Assembly: GCF_024159085.1 (NCBI RefSeq)
Contig: NZ_JAMZDE010000008.1
Location: 186,001 to 250,000 of the forward strand
DNA length: 64,000 nucleotides
Direction of reading: 5' to 3'
DNA from: Idiomarina rhizosphaerae
GTDB lineage: Bacteria; Pseudomonadota; Gammaproteobacteria; Enterobacterales; Alteromonadaceae
Shown here piece by piece: positions 39,778-49,256 of this stretch. Position 1 is the stretch's first letter. Each line of letters opens with the position of its first letter. Below the pieces are notes generated by a model. That model did not search any database. It was not told where the DNA came from and saw nothing but the letters and a program-made list of their open reading frames with translations. The translations under genes were made by a program, and so were the position numbers.

Positions 39778-41172
39778 CTACAACAAATGATCAACCGGCA
39801 ACCTCGCGGTTAACCAAACCGCCAAACGTCGCCAAATACCGGCTCCCGGCTCTTTGTAGAGTCGTAACGCCGGTATTTTACTTTTATCCAGCCAGTACAG
39901 TTTATAAAAGCGATTGATTCGAGCCTCATACGATCGCAACGGCAATTCGTGCTCAAACATCGCGTTAATTCTTTCGGCCATTTCCACCGACTCAATTAAA
40001 AGCCCCGACTCTGTGTTAATTTGCGCTGAACGCGGGTCAAAATTAAATGAACCAACAAAGACTTTTTCATTGTCCACTGTCACCGTTTTAGCATGCAGGC
40101 TCGACGCCGAGCGTCTGAAATAAGGGCGCATATCTTTGCGTAAGGTTTTTTCCTCTGTTCGTTTCAACTCAAACAGTTTTACACCTGACAACAACAATCG
40201 ACGCCGATGTCGCTGGTAGCCCGCATGCACGGCCGGAACATCAGTCACGGCCAGTGAATTAGTCAGCACTCGGACTTTTACGCCCTGCTCCGACAAGTTC
40301 TCCAGTTCCTTAACACCTGCAGGCGTCGGCACAAAATAAGGAGAGACCATAACAATAGACTGCTTTGCCAAGCCCAGAGTTTGTGCCAGCTGCTGCGTCA
40401 CCAGACGGCTAGGCTTGCTATCAGGCTGAGCCTTTAAAGGATCATCGCTGACAACCGTTGCGGTAGCCCTATACCAGGTTTCGGTGTCACTTTGGGGAGT
40501 ATCCGTCAGGTGTTCATCAGAAAGGACAAACTGGTGTAAATCTCTAAGCTCCGGTTGTTTTTGATAGCCCTTCCAAATATCGTTAAACAATCTGGGTTTA
40601 TCCGACGACCTTATGGCGTTAACCGCAACCGATAAAGAACAGTTCCAGTACTGCTGCCAGTCTTCGAGTAACGTCTTAACGATGTTGCCTTTCGCTATCA
40701 CATCAAGATCGTAAAACAACTGTCCAGCATGTGTACCGAAATACTCGTTACCAATGTTTCGCCCACCGACAATCCCCACTTCTGCATCTACCAGCATGGA
40801 TTTATTATGCATTCGCCGGTTCATGCGCTTAAAATCGGTTAACCAGTTTAACCAGCGCCAGCGTCTGTGTTTAAAAGGATTAAAAAACTTAATATTAAAG
40901 TTAGCGCGGGAGGACAAATCCCGTAATAAGGGTTCTAACGGTTTACTGTGCAAATCATCCAGCAGCAGATCAACCCGCACACCACGCTCGACGGCATCCA
41001 GTAATTCCTTAAGCATGGTAAGCCCACTGCTGTCGGGGCGCCACAAATAATACTGTAACGCAATATGGTGCCGAGCCTGGCGTATTAACCTCACTCGTTC
41101 AATCAGCGCCCGGTGAGCATTTCCCAATAATTGAAACTGATTGTCCGGACATGCCGGATGTAAAGGTGTCAT
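39778..41172 (-). CDS. Phospholipase D/cardiolipin synthase-family protein
   Basis: Phosphatidyltransferase-like protein of 464 residues. Seen: two HKD motifs, MHNKSMLVD near 141 and LHAKTVTVD near 365, each followed by the GGRN or GSFNFDPRS segment of the family. There is no N-terminal membrane helix pair as in ClsA; the layout is closer to E. coli ClsC (YmdC), which makes cardiolipin from phosphatidylglycerol and phosphatidylethanolamine. The gene is last in a MoxR-VWA-PLD operon; its ATG overlaps the VWA stop by 4 bp. Assignment to ClsC-type activity is inference. Confidence 0.85.
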   Translation of the reverse strand: MTPLHPACPDNQFQLLGNAHRALIERVRLIRQARHHIALQYYLWRPDSSGLTMLKELLDAVERGVRVDLLLDDLHSKPLEPLLRDLSSRANFNIKFFNPFKHRRWRWLNWLTDFKRMNRRMHNKSMLVDAEVGIVGGRNIGNEYFGTHAGQLFYDLDVIAKGNIVKTLLEDWQQYWNCSLSVAVNAIRSSDKPRLFNDIWKGYQKQPELRDLHQFVLSDEHLTDTPQSDTETWYRATATVVSDDPLKAQPDSKPSRLVTQQLAQTLGLAKQSIVMVSPYFVPTPAGVKELENLSEQGVKVRVLTNSLAVTDVPAVHAGYQRHRRRLLLSGVKLFELKRTEEKTLRKDMRPYFRRSASSLHAKTVTVDNEKVFVGSFNFDPRSAQINTESGLLIESVEMAERINAMFEHELPLRSYEARINRFYKLYWLDKSKIPALRLYKEPGAGIWRRLAVWLTARLPVDHLL

Positions 41173-42338
41173 CGCAGTCCGCTCATCGCCCTTTCAAGTC
41201 CATCGAGAGTCAATGGGTACATTCTTCCACCCACTAAGTCATGAATCATTCTTACCGACATATAATAACGCCAATGTTCCTCTGGCTGCGGATTAAGCCA
41301 GGCGACTTTTTCAAAATGACGAGTCAGCCGGTTTATCCAGGCCTCGCCGGGCTCTTCATTCCAGTGTTCGACACTGCCCCCCGGATACGCTATTTCGTAC
41401 GGTCCCATAGTAGCATCGCCGACAAATAGCAGTTTATAGTCCTCGCCATAAGTCTGGATTAGCTGCTCAGTCGGAATCTGCTCCTGACGCCGCCGCGAAT
41501 TCTCCCGCCACACGCCTTCATACACGCAGTTGTGAAAGTAAAACAACTCCAGATGCTTAAACTCGTTTTTTAATGCGGTAAACAACTGCTCGCACTGGTA
41601 CACATAGTCGTCCATTGAACCGCCAACGTCTAACAGTAAAATAATTTTAACTGCATTATGACGCTCGGACTGCCACTTCAAGTCAAGTAGACCACCTTTT
41701 TTTGAGGTGGCTTCAATGGTGCCGTTTAAATCGAGCTCCGTAGCCGCCCCCGTACGGGCAAACTGACGGAGCTTTCTGAGCGCCACCTGAAAACCGCGCT
41801 GCTCAAGCCGGGCATTGTCATCCAGGTCGCGAAACTCCCGCTTATCCCACACTTTCGCCGCACTGCGGTTCCGGTTGCCGTCCTGTCCAATACGGATACC
41901 GCCGGGATGATAACCATAAGCACCAAAAGGCGAAGTTCCACCTGTGCCTATCCACTTAGAGCCGCCCTGATGACGTTTTTGCTGTTCTTTTAAGCGCTCC
42001 TGAAAAGTTTTCATGAGCTCATCCAGACTGCCCAACTGCTGGACTTTGCTTTTTTCTTCATCGCTCAGGTTGCGTTTTAGCGCGTTTTCCAGCCAGTCTT
42101 TCGGAATTTTTTCCGTAACATCAACTTTGGCAACTTTATCCACATACTCGCTGAAAGCACGGTCAAATTTGTCGTACTGGGACTCATCCTTTACCAGAAT
42201 GAGCCGCGACAAATAGTAAAACTGCTCTACATCGGCAAAAGCTAAGTTCGCTTTCATGGCACTGAGTAAGTCCAGCCATTCGGTAATGCTGGTTTTTAGC
42301 CCGTGCCGCCGCAGGGTTTGAAAAAAATCAATAAACAT
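41169..42338 (-). CDS. VWA-domain protein of the CoxE type
   Basis: Cytoplasmic 389-residue protein with an N-terminal helical region and a C-terminal von Willebrand A domain. Seen: an intact metal-dependent adhesion site start DVGGSMDD (about 217-224) and the conserved FYFHNCVYEGVW strand that follows; a Gly/Asn-rich linker (about 130-160) precedes it. Such VWA proteins work with MoxR-family AAA ATPases as chaperones that insert cofactors or activate a target enzyme. The moxR gene lies 8 nt upstream and the phospholipase D gene overlaps downstream, so the three probably form one unit. Confidence 0.87.
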   Translation of the reverse strand: MFIDFFQTLRRHGLKTSITEWLDLLSAMKANLAFADVEQFYYLSRLILVKDESQYDKFDRAFSEYVDKVAKVDVTEKIPKDWLENALKRNLSDEEKSKVQQLGSLDELMKTFQERLKEQQKRHQGGSKWIGTGGTSPFGAYGYHPGGIRIGQDGNRNRSAAKVWDKREFRDLDDNARLEQRGFQVALRKLRQFARTGAATELDLNGTIEATSKKGGLLDLKWQSERHNAVKIILLLDVGGSMDDYVYQCEQLFTALKNEFKHLELFYFHNCVYEGVWRENSRRRQEQIPTEQLIQTYGEDYKLLFVGDATMGPYEIAYPGGSVEHWNEEPGEAWINRLTRHFEKVAWLNPQPEEHWRYYMSVRMIHDLVGGRMYPLTLDGLERAMSGLR

Positions 42339-42346
42339 AGTGCGAA

Positions 42347-43183
42347 TTAGCGCCGTTGAATGCGAGCGTATTCAGCTAAGCGCTCCACATCTTGTTCGTG
42401 CTTGAGTAAAGCGCCTGATAAAGGCAGTAAACCGCCTTGTTCACGGCTTTTGCGCAATTCATTGGCATCAATATCTTCTACTAATAACAAGCGCAACCAA
42501 TCCAGTAACTCCGATGTCGATGGCTTTTTCTTCAGCCCGGGCACATCTCTCAACTCAAAGAACAACGCTAGCGCGGTATCCAGTAAGTCACGGTGCAAAT
42601 CAGGAAAATGCACATCGACAATAGCTTTTAATGTGTCACTGTCAGGAAACTGAATGTAGTGAAAAAAGCAGCGGCGTAAAAACGCATCGGGCAAGGCTTT
42701 TTCATTGTTCGAGGTAATTAGCACAATGGGACGCTGCTCGGCTTTAATCTGCTCACCGGTTTCATAAACGTGAAACGCCATTTGATCCAGCTCGTGCAAT
42801 AGGTCATTCGGAAACTCAACATCCGCTTTATCAATTTCATCAATCAGCAGAACGGGACGCTTTTCGGCGGTAAACGCCTGCCACAATTTACCAGGACGAA
42901 TGTAGTTACTAATATCATGTACTTTTTCACTGCCCAGCTGACTATCCCGTAAACGCGACACGGCATCGTATTCATACAAGCCCTGCTGTGCTTTCGTAGT
43001 CGATTTAATTGACCATTGCAGTAACTCGGTATCTAAAGCATTCGCCAGTTCTTCGGCAAGGCGAGTTTTACCCGTACCCGGCTCGCCTTTTAGTAATAAC
43101 GGCTTTTCTAGTGTTACGGCGGCGTTAACGGCTGTCGCCAGTTCTTGCGACACGACATACTGAGAGCTACTGCTAAAATCCAT
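42347..43183 (-). CDS. MoxR-family AAA+ ATPase
   Basis: ATP-driven chaperone-like protein of 278 residues. Seen: Walker A GEPGTGKT near 38-45, Walker B LLIDEID near 110, sensor 1 region VLITSNNEKALPDAFLRRC near 155-175, and a helical lid. Closest to the CoxD-like/MoxR group that pairs with CoxE-like VWA proteins. It is the first gene of an operon with the VWA gene (8-nt gap) and a phospholipase D-like gene. There is no cox or mox enzyme cluster nearby, so the client protein is unknown; the phospholipase D-like protein is a candidate by position only. Confidence 0.92.
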   Translation of the reverse strand: MDFSSSSQYVVSQELATAVNAAVTLEKPLLLKGEPGTGKTRLAEELANALDTELLQWSIKSTTKAQQGLYEYDAVSRLRDSQLGSEKVHDISNYIRPGKLWQAFTAEKRPVLLIDEIDKADVEFPNDLLHELDQMAFHVYETGEQIKAEQRPIVLITSNNEKALPDAFLRRCFFHYIQFPDSDTLKAIVDVHFPDLHRDLLDTALALFFELRDVPGLKKKPSTSELLDWLRLLLVEDIDANELRKSREQGGLLPLSGALLKHEQDVERLAEYARIQRR

Positions 43184-43244
43184 TCCATACCCCTTACATT
43201 AAGCTTAAAACTGAGCCTATGGTACAACAGACACTCTGGCGGTG

Positions 43245-45179
43245 CTAATCAGTGGGCTTTCTGGATAACAGCATATCAAAGCGCTCCAGCACTCTGGCTA
43301 TATCGGCTTTGACAAAGGGTTTTGTCACGTAATCGTCCATGCCGGAACGCAACGCCTGGGTTCGTGTCTCGGGGTATGCATCTGCAGTAAGCGCAATCAC
43401 ATAAGGCTGGTGGATGTGCATATCCCGCAGCGTTCTGGTTGCCTCCATACCATCCATATGCGGCATATGAAGATCCATAAACAGCACATCATAATCTCTG
43501 GCCTGCATCATCTTTAACGCATTATGAGCATCACTTACCAAATCAACATATTGGTTAAGTGACAACAGCATTTCTTTTATTATCAATTGGTTGATTTTAT
43601 TATCATCAACGACCAACACCTGTTTTTTCGTGAGCTTAGGCACATCATTCTGCTTTGCTTCGTGCGCGTTTTCAGGCTGAATGCTCATTGGTATGCAAAG
43701 CGTGAAGCAGGAGCCCTGTTCAGGTTCACTATCCACCTGAATTGTACCACTTAATAACTGAACCAGGTTACGTACTATGGCAAGCCCAAGTCCGCTACCG
43801 CCTCCGGGACGGTTTAACCCATCCTGCTCCTGCTCGAAAAGTTGCCAAATACGCTGAGTATCATAAATACCAACTCCGGTATCCTGTACTTTTACAATAA
43901 GGTCGCCTTCGCTCTGCTTTTCGCTATCAGCTTCCCAGTTTGCTTTAATCGTTATAGAGCCTCGCTCGGTAAACTTTAAAGCATTACTGACTAAATTACT
44001 GACCACCTGAGCAATACGAGCCCGATCCATTAATGTTTGCTCCGGGATATCGGCAGCAATATCAATAATAAATTCCAGTCCTTTATCTTTTACAGGCTGT
44101 TCAAATAGCTGAATGACATGGCTTAACACTTTTGCCGGCGAGTGAACACCTCTTTTGACTTTTAGCTGCCCCTCTTCGGCCTGGGTTAAATCGAGCACAT
44201 CATTCAAGGTCGTCAACAGATAGTCGCCGCTGTTTTTTATTGTGCCCAGTAATTGCTGTTGATATGGATTAAGGTCAGTTGACTCCAACACCGATGCGAT
44301 ACCCAGTATACCGTGCAGAGGAGTTCGGATTTCGTGTGACATATTCGCCAGAAACACATTTTTTGCATGAGCGGCTTTTAACGCATCTAACTCGGCTTTT
44401 TTCTGTTCCGTAACATCGGTAACCGTTCCGGTGTAGCGAATGGCCCGGCCTTCGTTGTCCCGCTCTATAATCTTTCCTCGGTCCAGTACATAAACCCAGT
44501 GGCCGTCACGGTGCCTTATGCGGTGAAGACTTTCATAGAAAGGCGTTACTCCGTCCAGGTGATTCTTAATGGCCTGCCATACGTCGTCGTAATCTTCAGG
44601 GTGTAATCGGCTCGACCAGCTTTCAATATTCGCTTCCAGCTCGCAGATGTCCCAGCCAAACATATTGGCCCAGCGTTGGTTAAAAATGGTAACGCCGGTT
44701 TGCGGGTTCCATTCCCAGGTACCTAAACGGGTCGCATCTAAAATAAGCTGTAACCGGTTACGTTCCATTTCAAGCGCAATTTGCAGCTGCTTGCGCTCAG
44801 TAACATCAATTAAATAACCGTAAAGGTGATTCTTTCCATCTTCGTAGCGCAACAGTACCGTGGTGTCAGATACCCAAATGTCATGCCCGCTGGCGTGCCT
44901 TACCCGGTAGTCCTCGTGCGATAGCGATGAACCGGACTCGCTGCTGAGAAGCGACTTAACCTCTTCCATTACACGCGGCAAGTCGTCCTGATGGATAAGA
45001 TCCCGGTACTGAATTTCATGGCTTTCTAAACGTGCTTTTTTATAGCCTAAAAGGTCTTCTATGTTGTCTGAAACAAAACGTACTGGCCACCCCGGAGCAT
45101 CTTCCCAGATAAACAGACTTAAATGACTTCCCACATTCAGCAGAGCTGCGAGGTTTTCATTGGAAATACGTGTTGGCAT
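43245..45179 (-). CDS. PAS-containing hybrid sensor histidine kinase
   Basis: Soluble hybrid kinase of 644 residues. Seen in order: PAS domain with PAC motif (about 15-135), second PAS/PAC (about 145-265), HisKA with phospho-acceptor H282 (NMSHEIRTPLHG), HATPase with N-box (VSNLVSNALKFTERG) and G-boxes (VQDTGVGIYD, GGGSGLGLAI), and a C-terminal receiver with acidic pair VVDDN and phospho-acceptor D569 (MDLHMPHMDG). No membrane helix or signal peptide, so it senses an internal signal such as redox state or a small ligand. There is no adjacent output regulator. An Hpt protein elsewhere is expected to take the phosphate on. Confidence 0.94.
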   Translation of the reverse strand: MPTRISNENLAALLNVGSHLSLFIWEDAPGWPVRFVSDNIEDLLGYKKARLESHEIQYRDLIHQDDLPRVMEEVKSLLSSESGSSLSHEDYRVRHASGHDIWVSDTTVLLRYEDGKNHLYGYLIDVTERKQLQIALEMERNRLQLILDATRLGTWEWNPQTGVTIFNQRWANMFGWDICELEANIESWSSRLHPEDYDDVWQAIKNHLDGVTPFYESLHRIRHRDGHWVYVLDRGKIIERDNEGRAIRYTGTVTDVTEQKKAELDALKAAHAKNVFLANMSHEIRTPLHGILGIASVLESTDLNPYQQQLLGTIKNSGDYLLTTLNDVLDLTQAEEGQLKVKRGVHSPAKVLSHVIQLFEQPVKDKGLEFIIDIAADIPEQTLMDRARIAQVVSNLVSNALKFTERGSITIKANWEADSEKQSEGDLIVKVQDTGVGIYDTQRIWQLFEQEQDGLNRPGGGSGLGLAIVRNLVQLLSGTIQVDSEPEQGSCFTLCIPMSIQPENAHEAKQNDVPKLTKKQVLVVDDNKINQLIIKEMLLSLNQYVDLVSDAHNALKMMQARDYDVLFMDLHMPHMDGMEATRTLRDMHIHQPYVIALTADAYPETRTQALRSGMDDYVTKPFVKADIARVLERFDMLLSRKPTD

Positions 45180-45280
45180 CTATTCGGACTCACTTTAAAG
45201 GCTTTCTTGCAACCAGTTTGCCGCAGTAGCAACTTGGTGTACACTGGCAAAAACAATAACATAAAAACAACGACATCCGG

Positions 45281-45751
45281 ATGACCCAGGCAAACGTCAA
45301 TGAATGGCAAACCGCACTACTAACACAAGTTGATCAACTTATAGAGTTGGCGCAAACCCGTTTGCCTGGTCGACAAAAGCCAACGATTCGGGGGCCTGAA
45401 TATTGGCAACGTTTTGCAAAGCACCATTATGTGCGAGCCGCAGATTTACTTAAAGCCGACCAAGGGTTTGAAGCCGCCAAGCATTTTCGCCGTGCAGCGC
45501 TATTTGGCCACAGTAAGGCCATGATGTATTTAGGACAGATGTTTTTGCAAGGCAAGGATTTACCGGAAAGTATCTTTCACGCTTGTTGCTGGCTAACTCT
45601 TGCGGATCGCGCCGGTGAAAGCGAAGCTGCTAAGATCATTGATGGTTTTCTACATCAGCTTACGGCAAAACAATTAAACAGCGCCCGACAGCTTGCCGCC
45701 GAGCGCTTTGAACAAATTTGTGATGCCAGTTTTGACGTACATGGTTTGTAA
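45281..45751 (+). CDS. Sel1/TPR-like repeat protein
   Basis: Predicted 156-residue cytoplasmic helical protein. Seen: a repeat-like segment FEAAKHFRRAALFGHSKAMMYLGQMFLQGKDLPESIFHACCWLTLA that follows the Sel1-type pattern (A..W...A...G...A...LG..Y..G). Such proteins act as protein-interaction scaffolds. It diverges from the hybrid kinase gene across about 100 bp and its 3' end meets the patatin gene with one base between them. No specific partner can be named. Confidence 0.72.
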   Translation: MTQANVNEWQTALLTQVDQLIELAQTRLPGRQKPTIRGPEYWQRFAKHHYVRAADLLKADQGFEAAKHFRRAALFGHSKAMMYLGQMFLQGKDLPESIFHACCWLTLADRAGESEAAKIIDGFLHQLTAKQLNSARQLAAERFEQICDASFDVHGL

Positions 45752-45752
45752 T

Positions 45753-46820
45753 TTAAGGTAACCACAACTTTGTTTTTTCTCGTATTTTTCCGGTAGCAAC
45801 CCAATCCTGAAGCTGATCTGCCATGCGTTTTCCTGCATCCACCGCTTTTTCCCAGTAATCAATACGAGTCGCAGCGTCCAGCTTAGCAAAGTCGGTGCGA
45901 TCAGGAATTTTCCCGTAAGGCAGTGACTGAATAAAGTCTTCCGACGGAGTAATAAACACTACGCCTGGCCATTTCTTACCGGTGGTTCTGCGCCAACTCA
46001 AGCGCTTGTCAAACCAGCCCGGAATGGCTTCGTTATGAAAATGAGGATAAAGCACTAAGCCATTCACGTCAGAAAAATCCAGATCAAAGTGATAGTCGGT
46101 AACACCGCCATCACGATAAATACCTTCAGGTGCTCCGGGAATATCAACCACGCCATCCAGTACCAAAGGAATTGAGCCTGTCGCCAGCAACGCCTGCTGG
46201 AAGTTGTTTTGGTTTAGTTCTACATGATGTGTCGGTAAGTCGTTCCAGCCTTTAGTAAAGCTTAAATCCGACTGCGGATGATGAAAAATAACACGCTCAT
46301 AAAACCGACCTAGCCAGCGACGGTTGATGCTGTTAGCAAAAGCAGAACTTAACAATCCCAGCATCTGCTTTTTCGTTTCGGCTGCTGTCCAGCCTCTACA
46401 ACGCGCAACAATAAAATGATGTCGAACCGCTGACTGCCCCAGTATTTCTGTTACCGCCTGATCAGGAATGTACTTGGCCAGCAAGGCTTTGGCTTCACTG
46501 GTTATTTCATCCCTGTCGGGTTTTGCACTGTAGGTTTGTGTTCGGTACAGGCGACAAAATAAGTCGCTAGCAGCAACCGGGTCCTGTTGCCCCAGCGCCG
46601 CGAAGCGCCATGCACCTGCAGAGGTCCCCAAAGTATCCAGTGGCTGTTGTTTGTCTTTAAAGAATTCGCCAAACATCCATTTATCAAGGCCCTGAAGCAC
46701 AAACCACTTAGGACCGCCGGAAGCACCTAATAGCAGACCAATGTCGTCGGCCTTCAATCCTTGCTCCTGAATATGTTGGTAAGCCGACGAGCCTGCTCTT
46801 ACATTAACCCAATCCGTCAT
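45753..46820 (-). CDS. Patatin-like phospholipase
   Basis: Predicted cytoplasmic lipid acyl hydrolase of 355 residues. Seen: an oxyanion-hole glycine stretch (GASGGPKW near 27-34), the nucleophile elbow GTSAG with Ser near 61, and the catalytic Asp in YRDGG near 228. These form the Ser-Asp dyad of patatins. The frame is open upstream to 46985 but the added residues overlap the DUF3392 gene and read as its shadow, so the ATG at 46820 behind AGGGAAG is used. It follows the DUF3392 gene by 14 bp on the same strand. Substrate unknown. Confidence 0.88.
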   Translation of the reverse strand: MTDWVNVRAGSSAYQHIQEQGLKADDIGLLLGASGGPKWFVLQGLDKWMFGEFFKDKQQPLDTLGTSAGAWRFAALGQQDPVAASDLFCRLYRTQTYSAKPDRDEITSEAKALLAKYIPDQAVTEILGQSAVRHHFIVARCRGWTAAETKKQMLGLLSSAFANSINRRWLGRFYERVIFHHPQSDLSFTKGWNDLPTHHVELNQNNFQQALLATGSIPLVLDGVVDIPGAPEGIYRDGGVTDYHFDLDFSDVNGLVLYPHFHNEAIPGWFDKRLSWRRTTGKKWPGVVFITPSEDFIQSLPYGKIPDRTDFAKLDAATRIDYWEKAVDAGKRMADQLQDWVATGKIREKTKLWLP

Positions 46821-46834
46821 ACAACTTCCCTGTT

Positions 46835-47158
46835 TTACAGTTGTCGTTTTCTTTCTGCGAGAAAACCTAAAAAGAATAATATTCCAATGGTACTGACCGC
46901 CAGTAGGTGCAAAGGAATAAGACTTAACCAACCGGCTAAAACAGGCGTAAACCAGACTGTCAGCCAACCATAGCCAAAAGCACAAACCACGATGAAGACC
47001 AAAGTCCTGAATACGAAATGCCAGTGCGCCACCTGCCTTTTCACCATGCGGTTCACTTCTGCGCCATAAATAACCAATAGTGTGGCAATGATCGCCATAG
47101 CTAATTCGTAAAAGTGAGGGCGGATCATCATGCCCAAATTATTTAACACATTCTGCAC
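46835..47158 (-). CDS. DUF3392 inner-membrane protein
   Basis: Predicted 107-residue membrane protein with about three helices (12-28, 43-62, 68-95) and a basic end (ERKRQL). It matches the DUF3392 family found in marine gammaproteobacteria; no function known. The start is a GTG at 47158 preceded by GAGGGG at good spacing; the frame upstream to 47305 overlaps xthA and its promoter and is rejected. It diverges from xthA. Confidence 0.8.
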   Translation of the reverse strand: MQNVLNNLGMMIRPHFYELAMAIIATLLVIYGAEVNRMVKRQVAHWHFVFRTLVFIVVCAFGYGWLTVWFTPVLAGWLSLIPLHLLAVSTIGILFFLGFLAERKRQL

Positions 47159-47279
47159 GCTAGTACCCCTCTTAAAAGCATCGTCCGAGTATACGAATTT
47201 TCTGTTGCTTTCGCATCCCAAGTTTGCGCTTTGCTGTGTTATCCTAAACCGATAAAGAAGCTTATTTACAGGACATTTC

Positions 47280-48089
47280 ATGAAAATCATTTCATTCAAT
47301 ATCAATGGTATACGAGCGCGCCTGCATCAGTTACAGGCGTTAATTGACAAACATCAGCCCGATGTTATCGGCTTGCAGGAAACAAAAGTACACGACGACC
47401 AGTTCCCACTGAAAGACGTGGAAGCCATGGGTTATCACGTTATTTATCACGGTCAGAAAGGTCATTACGGCGTGGCCATGCTCAGTAAAAAGCCACTGAA
47501 AAACCCGCAATTTGGCTTCCCTACTGACGATGATGAAGCACAGCGCCGCATGATAATGGGTGACTATCCACTGGCAGATGGTGGCCATGTACGTATTTTA
47601 AACGGCTATTTCCCGCAGGGCGAAAGCCGTGACCACCCTACGAAATTTCCAGCTAAAGAAAAGTTTTATCAGGACTTAATGAGCTATCTGGATAACGATC
47701 TTTCGCCGGAGCAGCCAGTGATTGTTATGGGCGATGTAAATATATCCCGTATCGATTTAGATATTGGTATTGGCGAAAACAACGCCAAACGCTGGCTTAA
47801 AACCGGGAAATGCAGCTTCCTTCCGGAAGAACGGGAATGGATACAAAGATTAATGAACTGGGGTTTTACTGACACTTATCGTCAGCTGAATCCGGATGTG
47901 GATAACCAGTTCAGCTGGTTTGATTACCGCTCACGTGGCTTTGATGACAACCGCGGTTTACGCATCGATCTTATCCTTGCCACTAAAGCTCTTGCCGAGC
48001 AATGCGAAGACAGTGGTATAGACTATGAGCTCAGGGGTATAGAAAAACCTTCAGATCATGCACCCGTCTGGTCTACATTTAAAGACTGA
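47280..48089 (+). CDS. xthA: Exonuclease III XthA
   Basis: Base-excision-repair enzyme: AP endonuclease and 3'-5' exonuclease on double-stranded DNA, also removes 3' blocks. Seen: 269 residues, family length; catalytic FNINGIRAR start, metal-binding Glu in [19 protein letters not shown], and the C-terminal LRIDLILAT and SDHAPVWS motifs. Start fixed by family N-terminus [14 protein letters not shown]. Good AGGACATTTC leader. Converges with yfbV across 24 bp. Confidence 0.97.
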   Translation: MKIISFNINGIRARLHQLQALIDKHQPDVIGLQETKVHDDQFPLKDVEAMGYHVIYHGQKGHYGVAMLSKKPLKNPQFGFPTDDDEAQRRMIMGDYPLADGGHVRILNGYFPQGESRDHPTKFPAKEKFYQDLMSYLDNDLSPEQPVIVMGDVNISRIDLDIGIGENNAKRWLKTGKCSFLPEEREWIQRLMNWGFTDTYRQLNPDVDNQFSWFDYRSRGFDDNRGLRIDLILATKALAEQCEDSGIDYELRGIEKPSDHAPVWSTFKD

Positions 48090-48113
48090 TAATCATTTTG
48101 CCGTCGGCTGGCC

Positions 48114-48548
48114 TTAATGCTCTTCCGGCGGCAATGTTTCCAGTGCTTTACGCAAAATAATCGCCAAATCCATGTATTCAGGACCTTTCTCACCCTGTGG
48201 CTGACACTCAACGCCCTGCTTTCTTAGTTTGTCCCTCAGCTCTTTATACCAGCTCCGTAACATTGGCTTTAACTGTTGTCTGGAACGCCAGCCAAGCCAG
48301 TACAAACCCTGCAAGGGTAAGCTCAACATAATAAGTGACAACATCAGCCCTGGGGCTAACTGCTCCTGCGGCATAAACTGCCAGGTCAGCGCAGCATTGA
48401 GTACCGCGATTCCCGGAGTCCAGCTAATGGCTTTGCGAGTTATGGGGATAATTCGCGACTCTGCCATAGCGGCAACAACTGAATGATGAGGCCATTTATC
48501 GGCATACCTCTTTCCATCTCTTAAAACCGCAAAAAATGAACGACTCAT
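48114..48548 (-). CDS. yfbV: YfbV-family membrane protein (UPF0208)
   Basis: Inner-membrane protein of 144 residues. Seen: two central helices (about 44-60 and 66-84), SLPLQGLYWLGWRS matching the LSLPMQGLWWLGKRS of E. coli YfbV, and the C-terminal KGPEYMDLAIILRKAL segment. In E. coli it has been linked to insulation of the terminus macrodomain together with MatP. Alone on this strand, convergent with xthA. Confidence 0.9.
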   Translation of the reverse strand: MSRSFFAVLRDGKRYADKWPHHSVVAAMAESRIIPITRKAISWTPGIAVLNAALTWQFMPQEQLAPGLMLSLIMLSLPLQGLYWLGWRSRQQLKPMLRSWYKELRDKLRKQGVECQPQGEKGPEYMDLAIILRKALETLPPEEH

Positions 48549-48750
48549 GGTGACCTCTTAGACAAACCTGCTGTAATTATAAACGATTACCCGGCTATTG
48601 TACGATATTCGCACTTTAAATATTATCTTTATTTTTCATTGAGTTACACTGTTACAACCGTGTAGTTCACAAAGATATCCACAGTTAATGTGGATACAGT
48701 TGCACCCAGGCTTTAGCTTTGCCACTATACTATCTGAATTAGTCAGTCGC

Positions 48751-49236
48751 ATGGTGTCAGCAGTGACAACAAGTCAGCTTCCTTCTCTTTATGCGCCGGT
48801 TACCGGTCGCATCATAGCAGCACAACCTTCGGCCGCAGTATGCCAGCATGGCTTGCTTGGCAAAGGTATTGTCATTGAAATGACCGGCAGCACGCTATAC
48901 GCCCCCGCTGATGGCTCATTGACCCATATCAGCAGCAGTGGCGATTACTTGTCGTTGCGCTTAAACGACACTTATTCCTTACAATTAGTCATAGGTTCCG
49001 GCGATGCGTTCGGGAACCACGCCGCTTTAACTGTGCTTTGTCGCGAACAGACAGAGATTAAGTGTGGTGATCCTCTGGTTAAAATTAACCAGTCGTTACT
49101 GCGCAGCTTAAAACCCTCGCAGCAGCGTCTTGCTGTTTTGCTTTGTTCATTGAATTCCGGGCACGACAGCGAATCACCGGAATGGCTAAATCCAGGACTT
49201 ATTACTGCGAAAGACAGTCCACTTATTACTTATTAA
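48751..49236 (+). CDS. PTS EIIA-Glc-like domain lacking both catalytic histidines
   Basis: Cytoplasmic 161-residue protein that aligns along its length with the glucose-type EIIA fold: LYAPVTGRI, LLGKGIVIEMTG, LYAPADGSL, and CGDPLVKIN are all at the expected places. The two histidines required for phosphotransfer (H75 and H90 in E. coli Crr) are replaced by D65 and V80, with the 15-residue spacing kept, so it cannot carry a phosphate in the normal way. No other PTS gene is in the window. The start is uncertain: ATG 48688 would add 21 residues; neither has a good ribosome site. It lies 20 bp upstream of yffB. A regulatory or peptidoglycan-related role is speculation. Confidence 0.78.
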   Translation: MVSAVTTSQLPSLYAPVTGRIIAAQPSAAVCQHGLLGKGIVIEMTGSTLYAPADGSLTHISSSGDYLSLRLNDTYSLQLVIGSGDAFGNHAALTVLCREQTEIKCGDPLVKINQSLLRSLKPSQQRLAVLLCSLNSGHDSESPEWLNPGLITAKDSPLITY

Positions 49237-49256
49237 CATCGACAGGAGCTGTACCT

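Noticed and set aside
46821-46985. Longer start for the patatin gene
   Set aside because: The extra residues are the DUF3392 gene read in another frame; ATG 46820 has a ribosome site.
48098-48134. Inverted repeat between xthA and yfbV as a terminator
   Set aside because: A 10-bp stem exists but neither strand has a T-run after it; part of it lies within yfbV coding sequence.
48751-49236. Functional sugar-PTS component
   Set aside because: Both phosphorylatable histidines are replaced, and no other PTS gene is present in the window.
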